From Prostheceraeus crozeri (Eukaryota; Platyhelminthes; Polycladida; Euryleptidae), in NCBI GenBank assembly GCA_907163375.1, contig CAJQUW010005215.1, positions 1 through 64,000 on the forward strand: a DNA stretch of 64,000 nt, written 5' to 3'. The notes under the pieces were generated by a model. It was not told the DNA's origin. It was given only the letters and a program-made list of their open reading frames with translations, and did not search any database. Shown in pieces: positions 47,570-57,694 of the stretch (within the stretch, counting starts at the first letter, position 1; every line of letters starts with the position of its first letter). The position numbers and the translations under genes are program-made.

Positions 47570-49300
47570 ATTCGCTGGTGTCGTTGATGTTCACTTTATT
47601 GCCAGAACGCATAAAAGGTTGTGCCTGCTGAATGCAGAGTGACAATACGCAACAGAAATATGAGTAGTCATCACTTCAGTAGCTGCACTGCCAGTGAAGA
47701 CGTCATACAATCTATTATCTGACACAGGTGTGAGAGGGTTTGTTTTGATTGCGTGCAATAGTGATACTAACTTTGTGTTGGGCTTCAGTCCAATATGTGA
47801 TGCAATGAGCGGAAGTGATACTTGTCCACTTGATGTGAAGCCAGACATTGTTTTGTCGCACCGTATGGATCTTTGTCCTTTTGTGATGGGTTTGTTACAT
47901 GTGGTGCAGAAGTATGTAGGGGTAGGACCTGGTTTCTTTCGATATCTCCTTCAGGAGGATGTGGATCGCCAGCCACCATGCGGGAGCAAGACGGTCGGCA
48001 CAGCAAAAACCCGACGGCTCCGGCCCTCTTGTGAGGCAGGTAGTGTAGGGATGGACTTTCCACCACAGGAAGGAACAGGCAGCCGATCTGCGTGCAGGCT
48101 CTATCCATGTTTCACTGCACCCACTTCGATATGCAGAAATGCAGCAAACCGTCATATCCAGTTGTTGGCACTCGCTACCTGAGACAGAAGCGATGCGATT
48201 GACGATTTCACTGCAGGAACTATGATCAACTCTGTCGACTAGCTGATTCACGCTATCCTTCCCACAGTCTCTATTCATCTCATCGTCGACAATGCACTCT
48301 TAGATGGCGACAAGAAGACTTATACAGATACGCCCTCATTGCCGGCTGCATACTGACTCACTGAATTTGACATCGTGTCGCGCCATTTATTGATATTGAT
48401 ATTTCATCATACTAGTACTCAACAAACATCTTTGTACTTCTGTGTATTTAAGTTCGGTAATTCTAGTACTCTTCTGTTTAGTACTCAGATTCATGACCTG
48501 CAATTAGCAAGCAAGTGAAATTACTGTTGACATTCATTAAATATCACTTTGAACACAGTGCTGGCAAATCGCCTAAGTTAGCGCGCCTGCTGCAATAATT
48601 AATAAATGCTGTTTCTTGCAAGTACAATGTAAATAGAATAATCAAATATTGAGCTTTATCCTCATTTGAAAAATGGAAACAGACCTGAATAGCTCCCATT
48701 TCATCAATTATCAGGAATCATCAGCAAGCCTAGTTCACATCGAAGCAGGCCTAGATCACATAGAATGATATTTGATTTTTCTGTTTACATTGTGTTCGAA
48801 GAAGGAGATGAATTAGTGCAGGCGATAGTGCACATTTGCCAGCAATGTGTTAAAAGTGATATTTTATTAATGTGTGTTGAAATTTCACTATCTTGCTAAT
48901 TGCAAATCTCAAATTTACCCACGCATGGCCGCAGCCTTAAATAGGGAGTTGTGTTGATGTTGAGAGTGTGGACTAGGCCTGCTGATGATTCCACACATTG
49001 GACGAAATGGCAGCTACTCAGGTCTGTTTTCATTTTTCAACAGAGAATGCAACTCAATATTTAATTATTCTATTTACACTCAGATTCATACTTAAATAGA
49101 ACTTTGGGATTTACAGTGTCTGGAAGGTTCCGTACAATTCGTCCGTTTCACCACTGAACAGTGGCGAAAATCTACAAGAGCGGGTGCCAAAAAGTTTGTT
49201 GGAACTACGGCATCTATATCTAACCAATATAATTTCATCTTATATCATTGAAGTATAATGATTCGCAATAATGCCAAATGCATCATTGTGATGGTAAATA
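47570..49300. other. No gene recognised; repeat-bearing
   Basis: A GC-richer patch at 47690-48280 is open in several frames on both strands, with no recognisable domain. The part 48115-48265 is copy 2 of the repeat at 4640-4790. From 48300 the sequence is AT-rich and featureless up to the polyadenylation signal of the LRR-Ig gene. Confidence 0.4.
48115..48265 (+). repeat. Dispersed repeat, copy 2
   Basis: It matches 4640-4790, same orientation, centred on CACTCGCTACCTGAGACAGA. Divergence is moderate and there are no visible termini. Confidence 0.6.
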
Positions 49301-49303
49301 GTT

Positions 49304-49309
49304 TTTATT
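49304..49309 (-). promoter_or_regulatory. Polyadenylation signal AATAAA
   Basis: The minus strand reads AATAAA about 105 bp downstream of the LRR-Ig stop codon, a plausible transcript end for that gene. Confidence 0.6.
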
Positions 49310-49412
49310 ACAATATCTTAGCCAATACATTCCCTAGGGAGACACCTCTACGCTCTTTTGATCACATAATTAGAAATTGAATGGTCAGATGACAAAGAAG
49401 AAGTGCTTCGAG

Positions 49413-50654
49413 TCAATCAACATCTCCATTTTGAAGGATTTCATATTGAAATATCTGTGCTGTTGCTGTGCAATGTTTAAACCTCCAAACACCAATACCA
49501 AAAGACACAATAATCATTACTGCTGCTATTCCAATGACGATTACCATGATATAGTTCTGCATGATATGGCTCTGCACCATGATATGCGTTGCAGAGCTAT
49601 CGATTTGCAGGAGTATGCTGGCGGTAGCCTTTCCACGATCATTGACAGCACTGCAATTCCATTCTCCAGCATGAGCGGCCTTTGCATTCAGGATGGTCAG
49701 TTGATATTGAAATCTTGGTCCTGCTGTCTTGGAGATAAGGAACGATGTGGAGTCATTTTTGATTCTGACTCCATCCTTCCACCAAGACAGTGCGCCAATG
49801 GGATCGCAGAACACATGGCAGATAATTGTGACATTGTCTCCAGCCTTTGCGGTGATGCTTGAATCGTTGGCTGTGACTTCTGGAATGCATTGAAAGTCTT
49901 CAGGTTTTAAAGCGATGATTCGTTTGTCTTTTAAGCGAATCGGAGAGGCGCATGCTCCATACATTCTAAATTTAATCTTTATGAACGGATCAATCATCCA
50001 TCGAATGCGACAGTCACAGTTCCATGGATTGTCATAGATGTAAAGCAAACTCAACATAATTGCGTTCAGATCCTCATCCGTTCCTTCTGGAAGTGTCTTC
50101 AGGCTGTTGTTTGAAAGAAAAAGGCTGTCTAATTTGTTAAAACCAGAAAATGAATGTTTGTGCAATTTCAAACCTCCAACACTGCCGCTGAGTTCAAGCT
50201 GCAAAAGTGTCCCGAAATTCTTGAACCAATGATTCGGAATTGCTCCAAGAGGATTTTTGTCGAGGATTAGCGCCGATAGATTTGGAATTGGGATGAAAAC
50301 AGATGCATTTAATCCTTCACCAATCGTCAAGCGGTTTGCACTGAGGTATAGTTTCTTCAAACTTCTCAGTGGTTTGAAAGCTCCTGAAGTGATTGTCTGA
50401 AGTCCATTGAACCTGATAGCAAGTGTACTCAAGCCGGAACTGTTCCAAGTTGTGAATGAGTTATTTGTTAATTTTGTTATTTTGTTTTCATCAAGATGAA
50501 GGGATGTCACGTTTCCCCATCGATTAATTGGTACAGCTTTCAAATTCAATCCATTGCATCGAACTTCAGATCTATCCTTTAGACATCCATCATTTCCACT
50601 TGTTCCTGCACACGCAACAACAATGAGAAACAAGATCTTCATCAATTCAAACAT
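49413..50654 (-). CDS. LRR-Ig transmembrane receptor-like protein
   Basis: A 413-residue intact frame from ATG 50654. A second ATG at 50642 could also start it. Signal peptide: MKILFLIVVACAG (residues about 5-17). A Cys-containing LRR N-cap at about 23-45 is followed by roughly five to six leucine-rich repeats (about 50-215). The LRR C-cap has NPWNCDCRIRWM and later Cys residues (to about 262). One Ig domain (about 265-355) has Cys in TIICHVF, the Trp in LSWWKDG and the final Cys in GEWNCSAVNDRG. The transmembrane helix is IVIGIAAVMIIVSFGIGVW, followed by a short tail of about 25 residues. This architecture is that of animal adhesion or neuronal receptors such as kekkon, AMIGO or LINGO. Which of them is closest cannot be decided here. 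The coding part lies in one exon. It is the only clearly intact host gene in the window. Confidence 0.9.
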   Translation of the reverse strand: MFELMKILFLIVVACAGTSGNDGCLKDRSEVRCNGLNLKAVPINRWGNVTSLHLDENKITKLTNNSFTTWNSSGLSTLAIRFNGLQTITSGAFKPLRSLKKLYLSANRLTIGEGLNASVFIPIPNLSALILDKNPLGAIPNHWFKNFGTLLQLELSGSVGGLKLHKHSFSGFNKLDSLFLSNNSLKTLPEGTDEDLNAIMLSLLYIYDNPWNCDCRIRWMIDPFIKIKFRMYGACASPIRLKDKRIIALKPEDFQCIPEVTANDSSITAKAGDNVTIICHVFCDPIGALSWWKDGVRIKNDSTSFLISKTAGPRFQYQLTILNAKAAHAGEWNCSAVNDRGKATASILLQIDSSATHIMVQSHIMQNYIMVIVIGIAAVMIIVSFGIGVWRFKHCTATAQIFQYEILQNGDVD

Positions 50655-50700
50655 TTGCTCACGTACTTTCAAGAAAAGTTGCCGAAAGTGATGAAAATAT

Positions 50701-50716
50701 CTGAAAGGGAGAAAAG
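50701..50716 (-). other. Splice acceptor upstream of the LRR-Ig exon
   Basis: On the minus strand a pyrimidine-rich run, CTTTTCTCCCTTTCAG, ends with AG at 50702-50701, 47 bases before ATG 50654. This fits a 3' splice site that places an intron between a non-coding first exon further right and the coding exon. The frame stays open upstream of the ATG but is not conserved-looking there, so I start the protein at 50654. Confidence 0.7.
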
Positions 50717-50880
50717 GACAAAGGTTAATGAGCAGAAGTGAGGATTGTAAGCGTCTTTTCAATGTCGTTCCAACATAAGCAAGCAAGTAAAGTGTATATT
50801 TCAGTAACAAATGAAAATCAATATTGCTTCATTGATACAAAGCGATAAGGCGGCAAATAGATGACATATACAAACAACAT

Positions 50881-51900
50881 TTACAAACTGATGTTATCAG
50901 TGAAGTTATTTAGGAGACATGTTGTGTAAGGGACAAATGATTTCTTTTCAGTTCTGCAATAGGGAATTGATGGGAGACAACTACGAGGGAGTCTTTCCGG
51001 GATAACTCGATTCATAATGTGAGTCTCATCTGCTTCGAGTTGTCTGTACACTTTTTTGCTCATCTCTTGCCTTCGTATTGCTAGTTCAGCAGCATTGTTG
51101 CATTGATATTATCGTTGTTTGCTTCCATAAATGATCTTGTGGGCACGCTTGTGCACTGATTCTAATTTAGGGGAAAGACTTTCAGTAACAGTTCATCACT
51201 GTCTGCATAAGGTCAATGTTGACAAAAAGCATAATAACGAGTGTTCGACTTCTTCACCAAACAACGAATATGACCTTCCCAAATCAAATCTTTCGCTATT
51301 GTAATACCAAGAATTGTAATAGCTTCAACAATCTCAATCGGAAAATTACCGTCATCATTGAAATCAACATGATTGCTTCTAGGGCAAAGTAATAACTTTG
51401 ACTTTCACATATTGAGTGATAAACAATTGTTGTCACACCAAAATCTCATGTTTTCAAGTGGTTTTTCAGTTGTGTTTCAAGTGTTTCATGTTACGCCAAC
51501 ATTCAAGTTGTATGCAACGGTTCGAACAGAAATGACTGGCAAAACTAATATCAGATCGTCTCGTCTGCATATTTAACAACTTGTGGAGACAGTACAATAC
51601 AATGTTGGTCTCCAACAAACATTGAAAACATATGGTGCTCGCGCTTCCTGGGGAACACCAGATCGTGCACAAAAATCGTCAGAAAATTGGTCATGAAGTT
51701 TTACACGTGCCAACCGGTGGGTGAGATAATTTTTCAAAAGTATGACAAAACGATTTGTTATTATTTTACTCAAGAGTTTTTTTGAGCAAAATGCTGTGAT
51801 CTAAATGATCAAACACCTTTTGCAGATAAAGTGCTATAAGAAGAGATCCAAAAAGTTCTCTGTTATTGCTATTGCTACTGTTATAGTTCTCGAACAAATT
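50881..51900 (-). pseudogene. LINE reverse transcriptase remnant
   Basis: Scattered frames read a degraded non-LTR reverse transcriptase from right to left. LKNYLTHRLARVKLHDQF and SGVPQEARAPYVFNV lie near 51720-51620 (GVPQG block, Gly lost), a VKYADE catalytic block near 51570, then NNCLSLNM, a FPIEIVEAITILGITI block near 51340, and a C-terminal YCRTEKKSFVPYTTCLLNNF ending at 50881. More than ten stops or shifts make it ancient. It lies upstream of the LRR-Ig coding exon, probably inside its first intron. Confidence 0.78.
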
Positions 51901-52363
51901 ACTCATTATTGGAGATGAGAGAAGTTGTTGTGGAGCAAGACTTACGGTTTGATCAACAAAACTTTTTCAAATATTATTGCAGGCAAAATACCAGTAATGT
52001 ATATAAGACGGTTCTAGGACAAACAAAAAATGGAAAAAATAAGGTACCCCAAAAATGCAAAAAAATGAATATATGACCGATTCAGGACAACTAAAGAGAA
52101 AATAAGATACCTCCAGAATGAGTATAGGAAATATTTCATACACTGAAAAAGAGTTTCATAAATAAAAATAACTTTAAGGATAAAATCAAAAAAACAGTTT
52201 TAAGATCGTTGGGATTTTTTCATATTCTGAAAAGAGGTTTCAAAAATTTAAGTTGTCTCAAAATATCACGTAATCTAAAAATTTACGTAGTCTTTTCACA
52301 TAGACCAAAAAATATCAAAATATTTATTAAAAAATTGAAACCTCAAAAGTGGAAGAAACCTCA

Positions 52364-52474
52364 AAAATGGAAGTAACCTCAAATATGGAAGAAACTTCGA
52401 CGGGGACGACGACAACGAGAATATATCCTTCGTTATCACAATTAAAAACAAGTGAAATGGACATTGAAAAATGA
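52364..52474 (+). CDS. Small Thr/Glu-rich frame, unknown
   Basis: A 36-codon frame starting MEVTSNMEETSTGT. The open frame extends upstream with the same ETSK.E pattern to a TAA at 52328. Its stop TGA (52472-52474) overlaps the ATG of the next frame by the ATGA arrangement, as in compact viral-type genomes. No family is recognised. It may be the end of a decayed Polinton left-end gene or chance. Confidence 0.3.
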   Translation, partial: KMEVTSNMEETSTGTTTTRIYPSLSQLKTSEMDIEK

Positions 52475-52602
52475 ATAGAGAAAAGCACAAAGATAGAGTT
52501 AGGTATATGAAAGATAAGGAATCTCAATTATTATTAAGATTAGAACATTATAAAAAATTAAGAAAGAGAAGGTCTAAAGTTAAGAATTTAACATGGAATT
52601 GA
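52471..52602 (+). CDS. Small basic frame, unknown
   Basis: 43 residues, MNREKHKDRVRYMKDKESQL followed by a Lys/Arg-rich helix with KKLRKRRSKVKN. It could be a short DNA- or RNA-binding peptide. It overlaps the preceding frame by four bases. No homolog is recognised, and the position just left of the Polinton protease suggests it belongs to that element. Confidence 0.3.
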   Translation: MNREKHKDRVRYMKDKESQLLLRLEHYKKLRKRRSKVKNLTWN

Positions 52603-52807
52603 TCGTGATGAGATCTCTTTTTCCTCTTACTCATCGACATAACTAAAAATCGCACTTGACAATTGTTCTCGTGATGCGGCTAATTGTCTGAGTGATCTGA
52701 TGTCTATTCATTGTCTTTGTTGTTCCGTGTCATATGATATGTATACCATGCCATGACATTGTTTGGTTGGACAACACAATTAAAACTTTTTACGGAGCAG
52801 CGTGACT

Positions 52808-52862
52808 TCTCTCTCTCTCTCTCTCTCTTCTCTCTTTCTCTTCTCTCTCTCTCCCTCTCTCT

Positions 52863-52950
<88 letters not shown>
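52808..52950. repeat. (CT)n microsatellite
   Basis: About 140 bp of TC/CT dinucleotides with a few TTC interruptions. Ser/Leu-rich open frames over it are artefacts. It separates the small frames at 52.4-52.6 kb from the protease gene. Confidence 0.95.
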
Positions 52951-52953
<3 letters not shown>

Positions 52954-53449
52954 CCTGTCTGTTACAGGAATATTGTATTCACAATGACATGCATTCTTTA
53001 AAACAATTGTTTGTCTTCAATGAGAATAATTTCCGTATGCTTTTAATAGAATGACCTTGAACGCTAATGGAAATTTACACCAAAACCGTTCTGGGAGCTA
53101 GAAAAAGTGTCAGAAAGTTTGTCGACATGGCTGTCGATAAAAGTGCCGACATGGTTCGACAGTCGGTGTATTTTTCCATTCAAAATAATTTCGCATGAAT
53201 GATTGTTATAGAAACCAAAAAGAATAGAAATGCACATTCATTCATTCATTTATCTTCTCTCTCTCATATGTCTATTGCTTTTAGATTGCATTTGTTCTTT
53301 TGTTCTTATATTGTGGAGGAGATTTCACACCCCGCATTATGCGCTATTGTCTGTGATTTGCCTCACCCCTATCAGCTGTCACAATTTTAGCAGCTGCTAC
53401 ACGCCAATTCTTTTGAGAAATTTCTGAAATAGATTTTATTCCATTTAAA

Positions 53450-53875
53450 ATGATTAACATGACTGAGTTCTTAAAACAATACGGTAAACAAACAACTACG
53501 AATTTTGATCTAAAGAAAATTGCTAATCAATTGGGAATAAAGAATTTTCACATATTGATGAGAAATGAATTACTATTGATAGAAGATGTACCTGAAATAA
53601 ATTTCGTAACAAATCTCCACACGTCAGATCAAAAAGGAGTACATTGGTCAGCAGCTTTGCCTAATAAAAATGGAGATAATTACTATTTTGACTCTTATGG
53701 ACTTCCACCTACAAATGAAGTAAGAGAAATACTTGGCAATGGAACATACAATACGTTTGAAATTCAAACACCAGGAACTACTTATTGTGGTCAATTATGT
53801 ATATATGTTTTGCATAAAATACAAAAAGGAGTACCATTTCTAGATATTATGTTCGAATTGAATAAGGGAATTTAA
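53450..53875 (+). CDS. Polinton adenovirus-type cysteine protease
   Basis: An intact frame of 141 residues from ATG 53450 to TAA 53873-53875. The catalytic set of adenain-like (C5) proteases is visible: His in GVHWSAALP (about residue 66), an acidic residue in YYFDSYGLPP (about 79), and Gln/Cys in GTTYCGQLCIYVLHK near residue 119. The length is short compared with adenovirus protease (about 200) but usual for Polinton versions. It would mature capsid proteins. It is the leftmost clear Polinton gene and one of the few without a stop. Its TGG codons are unchanged. Confidence 0.9.
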   Translation: MINMTEFLKQYGKQTTTNFDLKKIANQLGIKNFHILMRNELLLIEDVPEINFVTNLHTSDQKGVHWSAALPNKNGDNYYFDSYGLPPTNEVREILGNGTYNTFEIQTPGTTYCGQLCIYVLHKIQKGVPFLDIMFELNKGI

Positions 53876-53945
53876 TTCTCGAAACGTTAGTTCCAATTAC
53901 TGTAATTAAAGTTCGAACGAAGCTAGCTAAAGCGCCACCTAAAGG

Positions 53946-55187
53946 TTAAAGCTTGGTTATTTGTAATTCGTTTTCATAAAATCGGCCTCTGATTTCCTCA
54001 TTATCTAAATCTCTAATTTCATAAGTAATCGCATAAGTTTGATTTATTTTAGAAACTTCAAATATCTCTTTAGTCCAATAGCCAACAAAACCTTTTTCAA
54101 ATTTGTTTTTATACTTAAATATTCGTACCCTATCTCCAATTTTAAATTTCGGCTTTCGCTTCTGTAAATTCGGATTACTCTCATTCGAATAATTATTTTC
54201 GAATATTTTCTTTCGTATCAAATCAGGATCGTCAGAAGCATTCTTTGGAGTTTCTTCAATACCTGAATGAACTTCATTATTGTACTGATCTACAATTCCT
54301 GGTAATATCTTCAACCATTTCTGATTACCTTGCTCAGTAAATTTCTTGGATATATTATTTTTCAAAGTTATATTAAACCTCTCTATTACTACAGATTTGC
54401 CAGCTTTTTCTGCGGAATAAACAGTTTCAAATAGTGGCTTAACATTTCTATTATAAAATTCAGATCCTTTATTAACGAATAGCTTCTTTGGTTTTCTATT
54501 ACTTTCTTTAAAGATTTCTTCAAACGCATATTTAACTAACAGACCACTTTTGTTTTTTAAAGGCTTTGCCCAAGCGTATCGTGTATATGAATCTATAACG
54601 GTCAACCCTCTTTCATTCGGCATATTGATTAGATCAGCACTCCAAATATCATCTTTAATAAATGCTTTTACTTTCAATAGATATTTTGGTTTTCTATATT
54701 CTTTATGAATTTCGGAGGCATAAGTTTCACTATTCTCTAAACCCTGGCCGAACAATATTTTAGTTTGTAAAGCTTTTTTAACAAACATTCTTTCAATTCT
54801 TTCTCTAAATGTAGGATTATCTAATTCTTGAATCATTTTCTTATCTGCTTCATGACGAAATTTTAGGTCATGATTTCGATAAGCTAAATCATGTCTATAA
54901 GCATCTGCATCTACTCTGTTTATTGGTTTACTATTTTCTCTAGGTGTATTATCATCGTTTAATCTTAAATCTAATCTTGTACCGGGACCAGTAAAATTAT
55001 GACCAGGTAAATGTTTTTCTTTCGAAAATTTACTCCAAATGAATCAAGGAAACTTTTTTAATGCTTTCTGTATGTCACCTCCTTTATAACGGTGATCATA
55101 TGGATAATTTAATAAATCTAGATTCGAAATTTTTAATTTAATTAAATTTTTGGGATTTATGCAATTTGTAGAATTTGTAGAATACAT
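53946..55187 (-). pseudogene. Phospholipase A2-like domain in frame with Polinton integrase
   Basis: A single frame of 414 codons starts at ATG 55187, with one in-frame TGA at 55046-55044 (codon 48). Residues about 52-115 are the phospholipase A2-like domain, with HLPGHNFTGPGT (Ca-loop type) and the HD pair in YRHDLAYRNHD. From about residue 155 the integrase core follows: SADLINM (first Asp), LFVNKGSEFYN where the second catalytic Asp is Asn (AAT, + strand 54471-54473), and VVIERFNITLKN (Glu present). A C-terminal chromo/SH3-like part contains FKIGDRVRIFKYKNKF. In most Polintons these are separate genes. The integrase N-terminal zinc-binding part is absent here. The fusion and the lost Asp suggest decay, though a natural fusion is possible. 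Confidence 0.85.
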
Positions 55188-55207
55188 TTTAAAGATAAAA
55201 AAATATT

Positions 55208-55695
55208 CTAACTAATCATACTAGGGCTTAGATATATTCCAGAACCATCTTTAGTTTCTTTTATTTGTATCAAGTCATCAACATTGTGGATAATATTTTT
55301 AAGAACTCGTTTTCCTTCATCAACTAAATTTAATTTACTAATAAAATTATCTACTATTCCTTGCCCCCTAGCAACTTTCTCTAACTCTCTATTATGACGT
55401 TTTTGTTCTTCTAATGCTGCCTTCTCTGATTTATTTTTATTTACTGCTTGAACAGTACCAGCTGTCCCACCTGCTCCACTTCCTGCTGCTGCTATGCCAC
55501 CTATTATTAGAGGAATTAATGGGAGAATTCCACCATTCTTTTCTTCTTGTAATTTAATATTCTCTATCATTGGTTTACTTATGTAATATTTCTTTTTGTT
55601 AATCGTAATAGTTTTAGGTGTATTTTGCCAACAATTTTACGCAGTTTTAATTCAACAGTTTTATTGTTATTATTATTATTTTTCGTTTGCGACAT
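55208..55695 (-). pseudogene. Polinton minor structural protein
   Basis: ATG 55695 opens an Asn-rich start. After about 22 codons a one-base frameshift near 55630 moves to the frame containing KKKYYISKPMIENI and then GGILPLIPLIIGGIAAAGSG, a Gly/Ala-rich hydrophobic stretch. A charged helical end finishes at TAG 55208-55210. The hydrophobic segment plus helix is the pattern of the small capsid-associated proteins of Polintons, possibly membrane-active. The 120 codons after ATG 55570 are uninterrupted. Its neighbours are the fused phospholipase-integrase and the capsid gene, all on the same strand. Confidence 0.6.
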
Positions 55696-55699
55696 TTTT

Positions 55700-55808
55700 A
55701 ATAAAAAATTTTAAGTTAAGAACAAATTTTAAGTTACCAAAAATTTTAATTGACCTATAGAACTTTTTTCAGAGGCTTTAGTCGATCAGACGAAAGGTCC
55801 TCAGGCTA
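55700..55808. other. Intergenic spacer between Polinton structural genes
   Basis: A short A/T-rich gap between the capsid gene stop (55809-55811) and the start of the minor protein. It shows no recognised signal. Confidence 0.4.
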
Positions 55809-57143
55809 CTAACCTATCCTAACCATCTTTCCATCAAGAATTTCAATAGAATATTTCACATCTTCTAGCAGTAAACCATAAACCATTAATGAAGTTGTGG
55901 AATCTTTCTTTTCAATATTAATTGTTATATCACATCAATTTTTAATAATATCTTCAGATTGTGCACTTAAATCGAAACAGAAAACAGGATATAAATGTCT
56001 CCAATCTCTCGGAGTTAATTGTGGTTCAACCCCAAATTCTATACAAAGATTTCTATAAGCATCATATCCTTCCATAAATTGATTATTGGTATCATCAAAT
56101 CTTGATGGATCAATAGGATAACGTGTTTGATTTCAAGAAATTTGTAAACTTCAAATTGTATTAATATGAAAAAGATAGTTGTTCTTATCAAAACTTGGAG
56201 AATCATTTCTTTGAAAAGTTAGCAATAAATATCTTGGAGTATTCGAAGTTCTAGTAAAATGCCAGTTAAATCTTTGTTCAGAAAAAGTTACAGAACTAGC
56301 AGTACGCTTTAGAAAATTTACTGGAAATGGTTTGTTAGTGTTTAATCTTTTTGCAATAGTTGATTCAACCTCGAAACTAGGAGTCATATGCTTTATCCAC
56401 CACTCAAGTCTATCAATTTTTAAATATGCTTTTTTTCCAGTCTTACCATAAAAGATTAATTCATTATGTGCTGTGCGATGAATTATCAATTTAAATTTTA
56501 ATTGATATGATATTTTGTCATAATCTAAATATCCGAATAATGGAGACAATGACCAATTTACTGTCTGTTTACTTTTCTTGTTAAAATCACGTCTTTCTTT
56601 ATATGCACAATTGTTTGTTTTATTTAAATGATTTGCAATATTTTCTACATCTTTCGCAATTCCTGCTCCATCTGTTCCAGCGTGAGTGAAATCATCAACA
56701 ATTATACCATCATTATTATCTGGAAATCAACCTTCGATTTCACACTTTCTATTATTTTCACCAATTGTTACAAATCTAAGCATTGTATCAATTACGCCTG
56801 GAGAATCACTTATTGTTTCTATATTTTGAGTTGCAACATCTAAACCCATTTGTGTAAATAATCTTGGAAAGAAATTATTCTCTAATGCAATATTATCGGT
56901 ATCTGGTAATGGTGTTGTAAAATTGGCATCACTATATAAAGAATATTCACAGTGCAAAAAGGGATCAGGTAAATATAAATAGCTTTGTTGATTATCAACT
57001 TCAAAGATTAAATCTCCTCCAGTATTTACTCTACTAGAAGATCCGGGATTCATAGCAATTCTTATATAGTCATTCTTTTTTTGATTATAACTGACGAACG
57101 GAGGATCATCTAATCTAAATTTACTTTCAATCAGGGAAGACAT
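55809..57143 (-). pseudogene. Polinton major capsid protein (four in-frame TGA)
   Basis: One frame of 444 codons from ATG 57143 to TAG 55811-55809, interrupted only by TGA, whose + strand triplets start at 56727, 56151, 56133 and 55935. Conserved blocks of the Polinton capsid family (annotated in many genomes as F54H12.2-like) are present: VNWSLSPLFGYLDYDKI, WWIKHMTPSFEVE, NTPRYLLLTFQRND and NQTRYPIDPSRFDD. The family has a double jelly-roll fold and forms the icosahedral shell. All four breaks being TGA, with no TAA or TAG and no frameshift over 1.3 kb, is unusual for random decay. TGG codons are also present, so simple recoding of the whole gene is not indicated. Confidence 0.85.
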
Positions 57144-57662
57144 TTTTATAAAAAATAATTTGACTTTTTTGTTTTTTCTAAAAGTAATTTTCTTAGGATT
57201 CCTTTTTAGAATATATTTTAGAATTTTGCTAAAACCATTACCTCTTATTTCTTCAATTGATTTCTCCTCATGTTTACTATCAGCTGCTATGTTAGCAATT
57301 TTGTTTTTTGCTTCCTCTGAGAGTTTTTTAATTTTTTTTAGTTCTTCAGAATCATTCTTAAGTTTACGAATAGTTTCTAGTTGTTTTAATTGGTTTTGAG
57401 ACTTAACAGCATTTCATATTGCACTAGCTGTACTACCTATAGCAGCTGCTCCTTTTGCAGCAGATGTAATTAAATCTTTATTATTTTTGATAACATCAAC
57501 GATACTTCCTATATCATCACTGATGCCAGAAAATATACCAGCTCCTTCTTTTTGAATAGTTTCTACAATGTTATAATGGTAAACAGATTTCATAGATGGT
57601 TCATGGGCAATATTTTTATTTGAAGCAAAATTTTTAAGATTGTGTTTATAAATTATAGGCAT
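57144..57662 (-). pseudogene. Polinton minor capsid-like protein, reads into capsid gene
   Basis: From ATG 57662 the frame runs about 82 codons (a hydrophobic/Ala-rich part with TSAAKGAAAIGSTASAI) to a TGA at 57416-57414. It then stays open for about 90 more codons of Lys/Glu-rich helix ending near RGNGFSKIL, and no stop occurs before the capsid ATG at 57143 in the same frame. Polinton minor proteins often end in a GxGF-type protease site, which fits this end. The TGA may therefore be a mutation, and the gene has also lost its own stop or gained a small indel. The product would be a minor capsid component. Confidence 0.6.
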
Positions 57663-57694
57663 TTTTTAGGATTAAATTTGACTTTAGGGGGAAA

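Noticed and set aside
47785..48182. Protein gene in the GC-rich patch
   Set aside because: Frames are open on both strands, have no recognised domain, and part of the patch is a dispersed repeat.
52753..53001. Ser/Leu-rich protein-coding frames
   Set aside because: They are translations of a (CT)n microsatellite.
53946..57662. TGA read as Trp (alternative genetic code) in the Polinton minus-strand genes
   Set aside because: TGG is also used in the same genes (for example in the integrase), the plus-strand genes have TAA/TAG instead and no in-frame TGA, and a catalytic Asp is lost as well. One-strand C-to-T change explains all these better. I keep recoding only as an alternative to test.
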